Shown here: in pieces, positions 37,680 through 49,969 of the stretch | Layout: each line of letters starts with the position of its first letter | Position numbering within the stretch: position 1 is the first letter of the stretch | Source: Occultella aeris | Lineage (GTDB): Bacteria > Actinomycetota > Actinomycetes > Actinomycetales > Beutenbergiaceae | Length of the DNA stretch: 64,000 bases | Assembly: GCF_902703175.1 (NCBI RefSeq) | Contig: NZ_CACRYJ010000071.1 | Location: 1-64,000, forward strand | Direction of reading: 5' to 3' | The notes under the pieces: model-generated | The model's input: the letters and a program-made list of their open reading frames with translations, nothing else | Database searches by the model: none | What the model was told of the DNA's origin: nothing | Program-made: the position numbers and the translations under genes

Positions 37680-39470
37680 TCAGCCCAGCACGGCCACACT
37701 CTCGGCCGGAAGCCGCACGCCGTCGGCCGTGATCGCGTCCGGGCGTAGGTCGTCCGAACTGAGCAGCACCCGCAGGCCGGCGACCTCGGTCAGCGGCACC
37801 ACGTGTTCGGCCGGCCCGACGTTGATCGCGATCACGACCGAGCCCCGCCTGATCCGTAGCCACTGCGCGTCGGCGTCGTGGTCCACCATGGTGGCGCGCC
37901 GGTCCCCGCTGCGCAGGTCAGGGGTGCGGGCCCGGAGCGCGATCAGGTCGCGGTAGAACGCCAGGATGCGAGCGTGGTGACCACGCCGGCGCTCGTCCCG
38001 GTCCAGGGTGGATGCGGTGACGGTGGCCGCGTCCTGCGGATCCGGGGGCAGCACGTCGTCGCCGTACAGCTCCGCCCAGCCGTGCGCACCGAACTCGCGG
38101 GCCCGGCCGTCCCGGATCGACTGCGCGAGCTCCGGCTCGGCGTGGTCGGTGAAGAACATCCACGGCGTGCTCGCGCCCCACTCCTCGCCCATGAACAGCA
38201 TCGGCGTGAACCCGGTCGTCAGCAGCAGCGCCGCGGAGATCGCCTGCCGCCCCTCGCTCAGGCTCGCGGCCGGCCGGTCGCCCCGACCCCGGTTGCCCAC
38301 CTGGTCGTGGGTGGTGGTGGACACCACGAACGCGTGGCCGCTCACGTCATCGGGCACGGGCGCGCCCCACACCTGGCCGCGGAACGACGAGAACACGCCG
38401 TTGTGCACGAACACGTCGGTGAGCGCCTTGGCGAGGGCCTCGTAGGACCCGAAGTCGGCGTAGTAGCCGTGCCGCTCGCCGGTCAGGAACGCATGGATGG
38501 CATGGTGCACGTCGTCATCCCACTGCGCGGTCATGCCGAGGCCGCCGTCGGAGACCGGCGTGACCATGGCGACGTCGTTGAGGTCCGACTCGGCGATGAG
38601 GCCGAGCGGCCTGCCGAGGTGGTCGGCACACTGCCCGACGGCGGTGGCCAGTTCGGCGAGCAGGTGCACCGAGGAGTCGTCCACCAGGGCGTGCACGGCG
38701 TCGAGCCGGAGGGCGTCGAGGTGGAAGTCGCGTAGCCACCGCAGCGCGTTGTCGATGATGAACGCGCGCACCTCGGTCGAGCCGGCGCCGTCGAGATTCA
38801 CAGCCTCACCCCACGGTGTCTCGTGGCGGTCGGTGAAGTAGGGGCCGTACCGGCTCAGGTAGTTCCCTGACGGGCCCAGATGGTTGTAGACCACGTCGAG
38901 GGCGACGCCGAGGCCGAGTCCATGGGCGCCGTCGACGAACCGCTGCAGTGCGCCCGGCCCGCCATAGGCCTCGTGCACGGCGAACAGGTCCACTCCGTCG
39001 TAGCCCCAGCCGGCCCGCCCCGGGAACGCCGCCACCGGCATGAGCTGGACGACCTCGACCCCGAGGTCCACGAGGTCGCCGAGCCGGGTCAGTGCCGCGT
39101 CCAGGGTGCCTTCGCCGGTGAACGTGCCGACGTGCAGTTCGTAGAGCAGCGCGCCGCGCACATCGATGCCGGGCCAGTGGGCGTCGGTCCAGGCATGTGC
39201 GCCCGTGTCGAAGGTGCGTGAGGGCGCGTGCACCCCGTTCGGCTGCCACGGGCTGCGCGGGTCGGGGAGCGGGTCGCCGCCGTCGAGCCGGAAGGCGTAG
39301 TCGGTGCCGTGAGGGACCGACTCCGAGGTCTCCCACCAGCCACCGTCCAGGGCGTGCATGGGCACGAGCCGGTCACCCAGGTCGGCGGTGACGTCGCGCG
39401 CCGACGGCGCCCAGACCCGCAGGCGTGCGGCGCCGGTCGCCTCGCTGCCGCCCGGGCCGTTCCCGCTCAC
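37680..39470 (-). CDS. treZ: Malto-oligosyltrehalose trehalohydrolase
   Basis: A 596-residue GH13 enzyme releasing trehalose from maltooligosyl trehalose. An N-terminal carbohydrate-binding-like domain (RLRVWAPSARDV) precedes the barrel: DVVYNHLGPSGNYLSRYGP, the nucleophile in LDALRLDAVHAL (about residue 255), the acid/base in IAESDLND (about 293), and TTTHDQVGNRGRGDR. GTG start overlapping the treY stop by 4 bases. Last gene of glgX-treY-treZ. Confidence 0.93.
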   Translation of the reverse strand: MSGNGPGGSEATGAARLRVWAPSARDVTADLGDRLVPMHALDGGWWETSESVPHGTDYAFRLDGGDPLPDPRSPWQPNGVHAPSRTFDTGAHAWTDAHWPGIDVRGALLYELHVGTFTGEGTLDAALTRLGDLVDLGVEVVQLMPVAAFPGRAGWGYDGVDLFAVHEAYGGPGALQRFVDGAHGLGLGVALDVVYNHLGPSGNYLSRYGPYFTDRHETPWGEAVNLDGAGSTEVRAFIIDNALRWLRDFHLDALRLDAVHALVDDSSVHLLAELATAVGQCADHLGRPLGLIAESDLNDVAMVTPVSDGGLGMTAQWDDDVHHAIHAFLTGERHGYYADFGSYEALAKALTDVFVHNGVFSSFRGQVWGAPVPDDVSGHAFVVSTTTHDQVGNRGRGDRPAASLSEGRQAISAALLLTTGFTPMLFMGEEWGASTPWMFFTDHAEPELAQSIRDGRAREFGAHGWAELYGDDVLPPDPQDAATVTASTLDRDERRRGHHARILAFYRDLIALRARTPDLRSGDRRATMVDHDADAQWLRIRRGSVVIAINVGPAEHVVPLTEVAGLRVLLSSDDLRPDAITADGVRLPAESVAVLG

Positions 39471-41955
39471 GGCGCGGCCTCCAGGACCGCCACGGGAGAA
39501 TCGGCGAGGAGGACGGCCAGATCCACCGAGCCGCCGTCGTGCTCGGCGCCGGTCAGTACGTCCCGCCAGGATCCTTCGGGAAGTACCACGGTCCTCGCCC
39601 CCCACCCGCCACCGGCGGCGAGGCCCACCGACAGCCTGGTGACGACCGTGACCACGGCGGGGACGCCGTCGGCCGTGCGGGCGAACGCGACCGCGTGTCC
39701 CGTGGACGTCGGCAACGGCTCGTAGCCGGCGATAGCGCCCACGAAGGCCTCGGGCCGGCGGCGTCGCAGGCGCAGCACCGCGGCGGTGAGCCGGAGCTTC
39801 TCGGCGGCCAGATCCCGGGGCGAGGCACCGCCGTCGAGCCGATTGAGCTCGCGGGCGAGCGGCTCGTGATCCACCGGTCCCCGGTTGTCCGGGTCCACAA
39901 GGGCAACCAAGGTTGACTCGGCGCCCTGATAGGTGTCAGCGACCCCGGGCAGGGTGAGCTGGAGTGCCTTGGTCGCGAGCGTCGCGGCACGCACCGGCTC
40001 GGCGGTGAGGCGGACCCACTCGGTGAGGATCTGCGCCACGTCCGGGTCCCCACTGAGTGCGGCCACGAAGGTCGTGAGCGCGTCCTCGCCGGCGGTGTCG
40101 GGCGAGGTCCAACTGGTCCAGGTCTTCGCCTCCCGGGAGGCTTTCACGAGGTACCCGGAGAGCCGCTCCGCCGTGATCGGGCCGTCGGCGGTCCATGTGC
40201 CGGCAAGTGTCTGCCAGAGCAGGTTCTCGGTGCGGCCGTCGAGGTCGGCGGGCCGGACCTGCACGGTGGTGGCACGCAGGGCGGTCACGGCTTGCTGCCA
40301 CGGCCCGGACAGCTCGGACAGCACACCGACCCGGGCGCGGACGTCCTCGCCGCGCTTGTTGTCGTGCGTGGACCCGGCGGTCATCGTGGCCGGCCGTTGC
40401 ATCTGGGTGTTCGCGGCCCAGGCGTGCAGCTCGTCGCCGTCGATCGAGAACGTCTGCGGCGCACCACCGACCTCGCACAGCGCGGTCAGGTGCGTCCACC
40501 GGTAGAACGCCGTGTCCTCGACGCCCTTGGCGACCACGGCCCCGCAGACCTGCTGGAACCGGACGATCACCTCGTTGCGGCGCGCTTCATGGTGACGTCC
40601 GGCGCTGCCGACCTCGCGGCCGAGTACGAGGTCGACCACGACCTCGAGGGTCTCCGCACGGTCCGGCTCGAGCCGGGTCGCGGCCACCTGCGCCCACTCG
40701 CGGACTAGGTTCTCGCTGGCCCCCGGAGCCACCTCGCCGGGGACCACGTATGCGCGGTATCGGTCACAGGCCACCACGAGCTCGGTGACGCAGTCGGTGA
40801 TCGCGCGCAGGGTGTGGTCGCGGAGCCGGACGTCGTCGTGGCACAGGTCCGCGATCAGGGACGAGAGGCGATGCACCTCCGCGTACAGCGGGCCGGTGGC
40901 GATCTCCCGCTTGGCCGTCTCGGTCAGCTGCGGCAGCGTCCCGACCGAGTCGCCGGTGAGTTCGGTCAGCACAGCGCCGAGCGGTCCCGCGCCGGACGGG
41001 TCGATGAGGACCTGGCCGATCCGCCACGCGGCGTCGTACCCGGTGGTCCCGGCGGTCGGCCAGTCCGCCGGCAGCGTCTCGTCCGCCTCGAGGATCTTCT
41101 CGGCCACGGTCCAGGCGCCGCCGGTGCGCTCGTCCAGGCGCCGGAAGTAGCCGCGGGGATCCGCGAGCCCGTCCGGGTGGTCGATGCGGAAGCCGTCCAC
41201 GAGACCGGCATCGAAGAGTTCGAGGAGCAGTGCGTGCGTGGCATCGAACACCTCCGGGCGTTCCACCCGGATGGCCACGAGCGAGCCGACGTCGAAGAAC
41301 CTGCGGTAGTTCAGCTCCTCGTCCGCGACCCGCCAGTAGGCGAGCCGGTAGTGCTGGCGCTCCAGCAGTTCGGCGAGCGGCAGATGCTCCGTGCCGGGCC
41401 GGATCGGGAACCGGTGCTCGAAGTAGCACAGCACGGGTTCGTCGGCGCTGATGCCGGACTCGGGCTCGTCCAGCCGGGACACCGTCAGCTCGCCATCGGC
41501 CATCGCGGCGCCCAGCCGGCGCCCGAGGACGGGCATCAGCACCTGCGCACCCTCGCCGAGGTCCACATCGAACCAGGACGCGTACGGCGACTCCGGCCCC
41601 TGCGCGAGCACCGACCAGAGCACCTTGTTCAGGCTCGCCGGGGTGGGCACCGCCATATGGTTCGGCACCACGTCGACGATGACGCCGAGGTCACGCGCCC
41701 GGGCGGCCGCGACGAGTCGTTCGAACGCCGGCCGGCCACCCAGCACGTCGGACAGCCGGCCGTGGTCGATGACGTCGTAGCCGTGCGTGGACCCGGGTGC
41801 GGCGGCGAGCACGGGGGACAGGTACAGGTCGGTGACACCGAGGTCACTCAGGTAGCCCACCTTGGCGGCGGCGTCGTCGAACCCGAGGTCCGGGCCGAGT
41901 TGCAGACGATAGGTCGAGATCGGGGTGCGGCGGGCGAATCCGTGGGTGCGGTCGG

Positions 41956-41959
<4 letters not shown>
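39467..41959 (-). CDS. treY: Malto-oligosyltrehalose synthase
   Basis: An 830-residue GH13 enzyme converting the reducing-end alpha-1,4 bond of maltodextrins to alpha,alpha-1,1. The N terminus STYRLQLGPDLGFDDA is diagnostic; VVPNHMAVP, GFRIDHPDGLADP (about residue 256) and EKILEADETLP (about 288) are catalytic landmarks. The C-terminal half is typical of TreY. It overlaps glgX and treZ by 4 bases on each side. Confidence 0.94.
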
Positions 41960-44172
<2,213 letters not shown>

Positions 44173-44222
44173 ATGCCCAAGAGTGCCATCTCGGTACGAT
44201 CCGCGCGTGACGGCGGCTGCGC

Positions 44223-45803
44223 TCAGTCGACGTACACGTAGATGGTGTGCCAGCCGGTGGCGCCGTCGGGGATCACGCCCTCGACCGTCGAGGTCTGCAC
44301 GCCGTCCGGGTCGTAGGCCCGGGAACGCAGCGTGTGCTGGCCGGGTTGGGCATCGGTCCAGGACCAGGACCACTGTCGCCAGGTGTCCACGCTCGCCTCA
44401 TCCGCCAGCGTCGCCTCCTCCCACGGACCCTCGTCTACCTGGAGCTCCACCTTCGCGATGCCGCGGTGCTGTGCCCAGGCGGCCCCGCCGACGGCGACGT
44501 CCCCGGCGCTCACGTGGGCACTCGGACGCGGGACGGAGATGCGCGACGCGGTCTTGATCGGCCCGCGCTCGGACCAGCCGCGGTCGGTCCAGTAGGCCGT
44601 CGCGTCCGCGAACCGGGTCACCTCGAGCTCGACGACCCACTTCGTGGCCGAGACGTAGCCGTAGAGTCCCGGCACCACCATCCGGACCGGGAACCCATGC
44701 TCGGTCGGCAGCGGCTCGCCGTTCATCCCGACCGCGAAGATCGCGTCGCGGTCGTCGGTGAGCACCTCGATCGGGGTGGACGCGGTGAAACCGTCGATGC
44801 TGCGGGAGAGGACCATGTCCGCCTCGGGCAGCGGCACCGCCTCGGCGAGGACCTCCCGGATCGGTAGCCCGAGCCAGAGCGCGTTGCCGACCAGGTCGCC
44901 GCCCACCGGGTTGGACACGCACGTGAGCGTCACGTGGGTCTCGACGAGGTCCCGGGCGAGGAGGTCGTCCAGGTTCAGCTCGACCTCGTTCTCGACGAGC
45001 CCGTGCACCCGGACCGTCCATGCCGCGGGATCCACGTCCGGCACGATCAGCGCGGTGTCGATCCGGTAGAAGTCCTCGTTCGGGGTGACGAACGGCTCGA
45101 CGCCCTCGGTGGCGGATTGCACGCCGTCCGGCAGCGGCGGCGCGGGCATCGCGGGGGCCGGCAGCTGGAGCAGGTCGCGGGCCCTCGAGGCGGTGGACCT
45201 CGCCGCCGTGACGATCACGCCCGTGAGCGCGGAGGCCGCCGCGACGACGCCGACCACGGTCGCCGAGCGCATGAACGAGCGCCGGTCGGTCCCGACGGCG
45301 TCCCGGGACGCGTCATCGAGGTCGTCGCCGGGGTCCTCGCGGGGACCGTTGAGTGTCTCGACCATCGCGCGCAGCGCGATGACACCGGCACCCGCGCCGA
45401 CCAGCGCCGGCAACCAGGCGAGCATCCCGGTACCGGCCCGCCCCATGGCGGCCACGCCACAGATTCCGGCGAGAACGACCACGGCGAGAGCGGCCGCCGT
45501 CGGGCGTCGCACCGCGAGAAGGCCGATGCCGTAGGCGAGCGCCGCAGCCACCAGGGCCATGCATCCGAACAGCACCGCCTTGTCCGCAGTCCCGAACGTT
45601 GACGCCGCGAAGTCCTTGAGCCAGGTGGGCGTGGCGTCCACGACGGCGCCCCCGAGGGCGATGAACGGGGAGGCGTCCGGGTCGATGATCGCGGCCACCA
45701 GGTGCCCCACGGTCAGGGTCAGCGCCGCGGCGAGCAGACCCGCGACACCCGCGCTCCGACGGATCGTGGCGGGGGTGGGTGGCGAGATCGTCGAGACGCC
45801 CAT
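44223..45803 (-). CDS. Membrane-anchored sulfite oxidase-type molybdopterin oxidoreductase
   Basis: A 526-residue protein. About four to five membrane segments fill residues 15-145. A Tat-like RRSFMRS then a hydrophobic stretch follows at about 174-200. The catalytic part has the sulfite-oxidase fold, with Cys295 in LTCVSNPVGGDLVGN as Mo ligand, and a C-terminal Mo-co dimerisation domain. The catalytic domain should face outside. The substrate is unknown (sulfite, sulfoxide or other). The ATG at 45803 lies 7 bases after TACCCT; a GTG two codons earlier is too close to that element. Confidence 0.83.
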   Translation of the reverse strand: MGVSTISPPTPATIRRSAGVAGLLAAALTLTVGHLVAAIIDPDASPFIALGGAVVDATPTWLKDFAASTFGTADKAVLFGCMALVAAALAYGIGLLAVRRPTAAALAVVVLAGICGVAAMGRAGTGMLAWLPALVGAGAGVIALRAMVETLNGPREDPGDDLDDASRDAVGTDRRSFMRSATVVGVVAAASALTGVIVTAARSTASRARDLLQLPAPAMPAPPLPDGVQSATEGVEPFVTPNEDFYRIDTALIVPDVDPAAWTVRVHGLVENEVELNLDDLLARDLVETHVTLTCVSNPVGGDLVGNALWLGLPIREVLAEAVPLPEADMVLSRSIDGFTASTPIEVLTDDRDAIFAVGMNGEPLPTEHGFPVRMVVPGLYGYVSATKWVVELEVTRFADATAYWTDRGWSERGPIKTASRISVPRPSAHVSAGDVAVGGAAWAQHRGIAKVELQVDEGPWEEATLADEASVDTWRQWSWSWTDAQPGQHTLRSRAYDPDGVQTSTVEGVIPDGATGWHTIYVYVD

Positions 45804-45810
45804 ATTCACG

Positions 45811-45816
45811 AGGGTA
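45811..45816 (-). promoter_or_regulatory. -10 element of leaderless molybdopterin oxidoreductase gene
   Basis: TACCCT on the minus strand, 7 bases before the ATG at 45803. Confidence 0.45.
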
Positions 45817-45873
45817 CGCTCCGGCGCGCGCGCGCGGCCGGAGGCCCGATGGGGACCTCTGCCCGGCGGGCGA

Positions 45874-48021
45874 TCAGCCCTCCAGGGCCTGCACCATCAG
45901 GTGCACGAGGGCGTCGAGCTGGACCGAGTCGCTGCTGACGATCTCCTCGTCGCTGCCGTCCAGGGCACGGGCGGCCAGGCTCTGCTTCGCGTCGATGAGC
46001 TCGGCGATCTTGGTGTCGATCGTGTGCGCGGCGAGGATCCGCCAGGCGGTGACCGGCTCCTCCTGACCGATCCGGTGCACACGGTCGATCGCCTGGTCCT
46101 GCTCGGCCGCGGTCCAGGAGAGCTCGGCGAGGACCACGTTGGAGGAGGCGTGCAGGTTGAGGCCTACGCCGGCCGCGAGCAGTGAGCACACCGCAACGGA
46201 CACGTCGGAGTCGTTCTGGAACGCGTCGATGGCGGCCTGTCGCTGCGTGGTGGTCTGATCGCCACGGATCGACACCGTGCGCAGGCCCGCGTCGGCGAGC
46301 ATCCGCTCGGCGGTGTTCATGACGTCGATGTGCTTGGCGAAGAAGACGACCTTGCCGACCGAGTGCACCAGCTGCGCGGCGTAGTCCGCGGCGAGGGTGG
46401 CCTTGGCCTGCCCGATCTTGCGGACCATCGTGAACACGTTGTCGCCGTCGGCGGTCGGTGAGGTCGAGTCCAGCTCGGCCTGCGCCACCCGGCGCATGAG
46501 CTCCAGGTCCGGCTCGTGGTTGTTCGGGATGCCACCCTCGCGGGCCTCGAGCATGCGCAGGTACCGGTTCACGAGGCGCTGACCGAGCTCGTGCTCGGCC
46601 GCGCGGATCGAGCGGCCGATCTCGCCGTCCAGCTCCACCGGAAGATCCGCCACCCGCTTCGCGGGCAGGTCCTTCGCGACGGCGGCCTTGGTGCGGCGCA
46701 CGATGCCCATGTCGATGACGGCGGCGCGGGCCTGGGGGTAGAAGCCGCGATCGGCAGGGGTCAGCCCGGTGGCCTCGAGCCGGCGGGTCAGCCGCGGGGA
46801 CGGCTGCTGGCCGTCGGTCCAGCCGAGGAACTGCCAGATGGCGTTGAAGTCCTCGACGTCGTTGATCAACGGGGTACCGGTGAGCGCCATCAGCAGTGGG
46901 TTGTGGGTGGGCTCGCGGTCGCGGATCCGCTTGGCGAGGGACAGTACGTGCTGAGAACGCTGGGACGTGAGGTTCTTGATGAAGTGGGCCTCGTCCACGA
47001 CCATCGAGCGGAAGCCGAGGTTGGACAGCCAGGACAGGTGCCGGTCCAGGATCGCGTAGTTCACCACGAACACGTCCGCGAACGCGTCCATGTCCCGGCC
47101 GTCACCGTGGATCACGGTGACCCGGCGCTGCGGGGTCCACCGCTCCACCTCGCGGGACCAGTTGATCTTCACGACGTTCGGGACCACGGCCAGCATCGGG
47201 TAGGCGTCCGCAACGGAGGCCGCGATCACCGCCTGAGCGGTCTTGCCGAGCCCCGGCTCGTCGGCCAGCAGGAACGTGCGGTGGCCGCGGCGCACGCTCT
47301 CCAGCAGCTGGATCTGGTGCGGCATCAAGTCGAGCCCGGGTGGGGAGAAGCGGTCGATCTTCGGGACCGGAGGCAGATTCATGCTGGCGGCGCCACCGCC
47401 GGCGCCCTGCTCGAAGGCCCGGTACAGCGGGTCGATCAGATCCCAGCCGGACAGGTAGCCGACCGGCTCGGGGTCGGCGGGCCGGGACAGGTCCGGTTCG
47501 AGGAACGGGTTCGCGCGGACCCTGGCGCGCACGGCGACGGGCACGACCTGCTTGGCGGCGAGCTGCTCGGGCACGACCTCTTCGCGGCGTTGCTCCGGCG
47601 CCTTGATCTGGCGTTCCTCCTCGCTGAGCTCGGCACCGGACTCGAGCAGCCAGTCCAGGCGCATCCGCTGGGTGGCGGCAGACGGTGTCCCGTTCGGCTC
47701 GAGCAGCGACAGCAGGGAGGTGTCCTGGGCCGCGGTACGCGCGAGGATGGTGGCGACGCCGTCGAGGCGCTTCATCAGCTCGGTGCGGGTGCCGCCCGAG
47801 AGTGACTCGTCCGCCTTGATGCGAGCCCGCTCGGAGCGCACCAGGAGCGCGATCACCTGGAACTTGGTGCGGTTCGTCGGCCCCACCTTGCCGTTGGCGG
47901 ACTTCGCCTCCACCTCGCGCACCCGGCGGGCGAGGATGGGTAGCAGGGGCGCGGGGTCGTTCTGGCGGGCAGAGCGGGTCCCGTTGCGACCCGAGGTACG
48001 GCGGCGGCCGTTCGACGGCAT
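45874..48021 (-). CDS. SNF2-family DEAD/DEAH-box helicase-like ATPase
   Basis: A 715-residue superfamily 2 protein. The basic N-terminal extension (about 230 residues) is of unknown fold. Motif I is DEPGLGKTAQ (about residue 253), motif II VDEAHFIK (about 340), and the second RecA lobe ends with IDRVHRIGQEE (about 648), typical of Swi2/Snf2 DNA translocases. AGGAGGATC precedes the ATG, one of the strongest ribosome binding sites here. No methylase, nuclease or defence partner is adjacent, so a general DNA-remodelling role is as likely as any other. Confidence 0.88.
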   Translation of the reverse strand: MPSNGRRRTSGRNGTRSARQNDPAPLLPILARRVREVEAKSANGKVGPTNRTKFQVIALLVRSERARIKADESLSGGTRTELMKRLDGVATILARTAAQDTSLLSLLEPNGTPSAATQRMRLDWLLESGAELSEEERQIKAPEQRREEVVPEQLAAKQVVPVAVRARVRANPFLEPDLSRPADPEPVGYLSGWDLIDPLYRAFEQGAGGGAASMNLPPVPKIDRFSPPGLDLMPHQIQLLESVRRGHRTFLLADEPGLGKTAQAVIAASVADAYPMLAVVPNVVKINWSREVERWTPQRRVTVIHGDGRDMDAFADVFVVNYAILDRHLSWLSNLGFRSMVVDEAHFIKNLTSQRSQHVLSLAKRIRDREPTHNPLLMALTGTPLINDVEDFNAIWQFLGWTDGQQPSPRLTRRLEATGLTPADRGFYPQARAAVIDMGIVRRTKAAVAKDLPAKRVADLPVELDGEIGRSIRAAEHELGQRLVNRYLRMLEAREGGIPNNHEPDLELMRRVAQAELDSTSPTADGDNVFTMVRKIGQAKATLAADYAAQLVHSVGKVVFFAKHIDVMNTAERMLADAGLRTVSIRGDQTTTQRQAAIDAFQNDSDVSVAVCSLLAAGVGLNLHASSNVVLAELSWTAAEQDQAIDRVHRIGQEEPVTAWRILAAHTIDTKIAELIDAKQSLAARALDGSDEEIVSSDSVQLDALVHLMVQALEG

Positions 48022-48170
48022 GATCCTCCTGGAAAGGTCGAGGCCCGGACCATGGGTCCGCACTCTCGAGAGGCGTGGCGTCCCGGATGCGGCGACGGAC
48101 TTCAGAGCCGACGTCATAATCGACGGTCGGGCCGACCCGCGTGGGGACCTGCGCTAGGAGCGATGCTACG

Positions 48171-48186
48171 GGAAAGCGGCCTTTCC
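48171..48186. terminator. Hairpin terminator after the flavoprotein gene
   Basis: GGAAAG (48171-48176), loop CGGC, CTTTCC (48181-48186), about 50 bases past the stop of the minus-strand flavoprotein gene. There is no clear T-tract. It occupies the 213-base gap before the SNF2 gene, in which I see nothing else definite. Confidence 0.4.
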
Positions 48187-48234
48187 GTGCACGTCCTCAC
48201 CGCATCCCGAACTGTGGCCCCCCTCACACCCGGT

Positions 48235-49941
48235 TCAGAGCGCGAGGTGGGAGTGCACCTGGGCGACGGCGGAGGCGCCCTCACCGCTGGCGGCCGCGAC
48301 CCGTTTCATCGACCCGTCGCGCACGTCCCCGGCAGCGAAGATTCCCGGCACCGTGGTCTCCAGCGGGGCAGGTGGGAGCCCGTCGCGCCAGCGCTCGGTG
48401 GGCACGTCGCGACCGGTGAGGACGAAGCCCCTGGCGTCGCGGACGACCTCCGGCGGGAGCCAGCCGCATCCGGGATCCGCGCCGAGCAGGAGGAACAAGC
48501 CATCCGCGGATACCCGGTCGGGCTCGCTACCGGCGCCCGCCAGGGCGAGCCACTCCAGATACCCGGAACCGCCGCCGTCGACCACCCGTGCGCCGGTCCG
48601 CACCGAGATCCGGCGGTGCGTCCCGATCTCGTTGACCAGGTAGGCGGACATCGTCGCGGCCAGCCCGTCCCGGCGCACCACGATGGTGACGCTGCGGGCG
48701 AACCTGGCCAGGTGCAGCGCTGCCTGCCCCGCGGAGTTTCCACCGCCCACGACGAAGACGTCCTTGCCCGCCATGTCCCGGGCCACGCTCGAGGCGGCGC
48801 CGTAGTACACGCCGCGGCCGATGAGGGACTCGACGTCGGGTACGCCGAGGCGGCGGTAGCTGACCCCGCAGGCGATCAGGACCGCCCTCGCCCGTAGCTC
48901 GCCGTCCTCGTGCTCCACGACGTGCGGCTGACCCGGTGCCGTGGCCGGGCGCAGGCCGACCGCATTGCGGCCGGTGAAGATCCGGGCGCCGAACCGGGTG
49001 GCCTGGACCCGGGCGCGCAGGGCGAGACGCATCCCGGAGATGCCGCGGGGAAACCCCAGGTAGTTGCGGATCATCGAGCTCGTGCCGGCCTGTCCGCCGA
49101 CGGCGTCGGCCTCCAGGACCACGGTGTTCAGCGCCTCGGAGGCCCCGTATACGGCCGCGGCGAGCCCGGCCGGACCGGCGCCGACGATGAGGAGGTCGGC
49201 GATGTGATCTGGCCCGAGGTCGTCCGGGGTGCCGTAGAACGCGCTGGCCACCGATCGCTGGGTCGCTTCGGCCAGTGGTGGACGGCCGAGGCTCTCGACG
49301 ATCGGCAGCGCCGCGTCCGGACCGACCGCCGCGCGCAGTCGGCGGCCGACCTCGCTGTCCGGGGAGAACCGGGCGTACGCCATGCCCATCCGGTCGAGGA
49401 AGTCGCGGATGCCCGGGACCTCGCCGGACCGACCGTCATCCACGATGGAGACCTGGGTGACCTCCGGAGCCCGGGAGGACCAGGCCCAGTCCGAGAGGAA
49501 GTCCGAGATGGCGCCGTGGAACTCCTCGTCGCGCGGGCCCTGGGGGATCATCAGGTAGCTGTCGATGCGCCCTTGCGCCAGGGCGGCGCGCAGCCCGGCC
49601 AGCCCCGTGAAGAATGCCTCCGGCGCGGCCAGGATGATCCGGCGGCTGCGCGGGGTCTTGAGCCGGAGCGCGTCCATCAGCAACAGCGCGTCGCCGCTGA
49701 CTCCGTGGTCGACGCCCACCAGGGCGACGTCCCGGCCACCGGTGACGAGCTGGACGAGCATCGCCTTGGCCGCCGGGCCCTCGACCACGGTGCGCACGTC
49801 GTAGTCCCGCGCATACCGGCTGGAGAACTCGGACTCGAGGGCGGCACGCCGGTCGGCGATGGTGACGACGACGATGACGGGAGGCGCTGCCGGATGGTCG
49901 GGTACGGCGGGCGCGTGGGGCAGCGTGGGTGGAGTGGTCAC
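48235..49941 (-). CDS. Fused response-regulator/thioredoxin-reductase-like flavoprotein
   Basis: A 568-residue, three-part protein. A receiver-like domain (about 20-140), a thioredoxin/glutaredoxin-like domain (about 150-225) and a class II FAD/NAD(P) oxidoreductase (about 248-568: IVGAGPAGLAAAVYG, VVGGGNSAGQAAL, GIFAAGDVRDGS). The redox CxxC expected in thioredoxin reductase is absent: the stretch reads YYGAASSVARD, and the protein has only two, non-adjacent cysteines. It cannot act as a conventional disulfide reductase; electron acceptor unknown. GTG start 7 bases after TACCTT. Confidence 0.82.
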   Translation of the reverse strand: MTTPPTLPHAPAVPDHPAAPPVIVVVTIADRRAALESEFSSRYARDYDVRTVVEGPAAKAMLVQLVTGGRDVALVGVDHGVSGDALLLMDALRLKTPRSRRIILAAPEAFFTGLAGLRAALAQGRIDSYLMIPQGPRDEEFHGAISDFLSDWAWSSRAPEVTQVSIVDDGRSGEVPGIRDFLDRMGMAYARFSPDSEVGRRLRAAVGPDAALPIVESLGRPPLAEATQRSVASAFYGTPDDLGPDHIADLLIVGAGPAGLAAAVYGASEALNTVVLEADAVGGQAGTSSMIRNYLGFPRGISGMRLALRARVQATRFGARIFTGRNAVGLRPATAPGQPHVVEHEDGELRARAVLIACGVSYRRLGVPDVESLIGRGVYYGAASSVARDMAGKDVFVVGGGNSAGQAALHLARFARSVTIVVRRDGLAATMSAYLVNEIGTHRRISVRTGARVVDGGGSGYLEWLALAGAGSEPDRVSADGLFLLLGADPGCGWLPPEVVRDARGFVLTGRDVPTERWRDGLPPAPLETTVPGIFAAGDVRDGSMKRVAAASGEGASAVAQVHSHLAL

Positions 49942-49948
49942 GTGGGCG

Positions 49949-49954
49949 AAGGTA
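49949..49954 (-). promoter_or_regulatory. -10 element of leaderless flavoprotein gene
   Basis: TACCTT on the minus strand, 7 bases before the GTG at 49941. It lies close to the end of the upstream seven-gene operon. Confidence 0.45.
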
Positions 49955-49969
49955 CGCCTGATCGACGCG

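Noticed and set aside
45874-48021. DISARM- or Dnd/Hachiman-like defence helicase
   Set aside because: It has SNF2 motifs only; no methylase, nuclease or defence partner is next to it.
48022-48234. Small RNA or additional small gene in the 213-base gap
   Set aside because: Only one hairpin is visible, best placed as the terminator of the flavoprotein gene; no convincing start with ribosome binding site.
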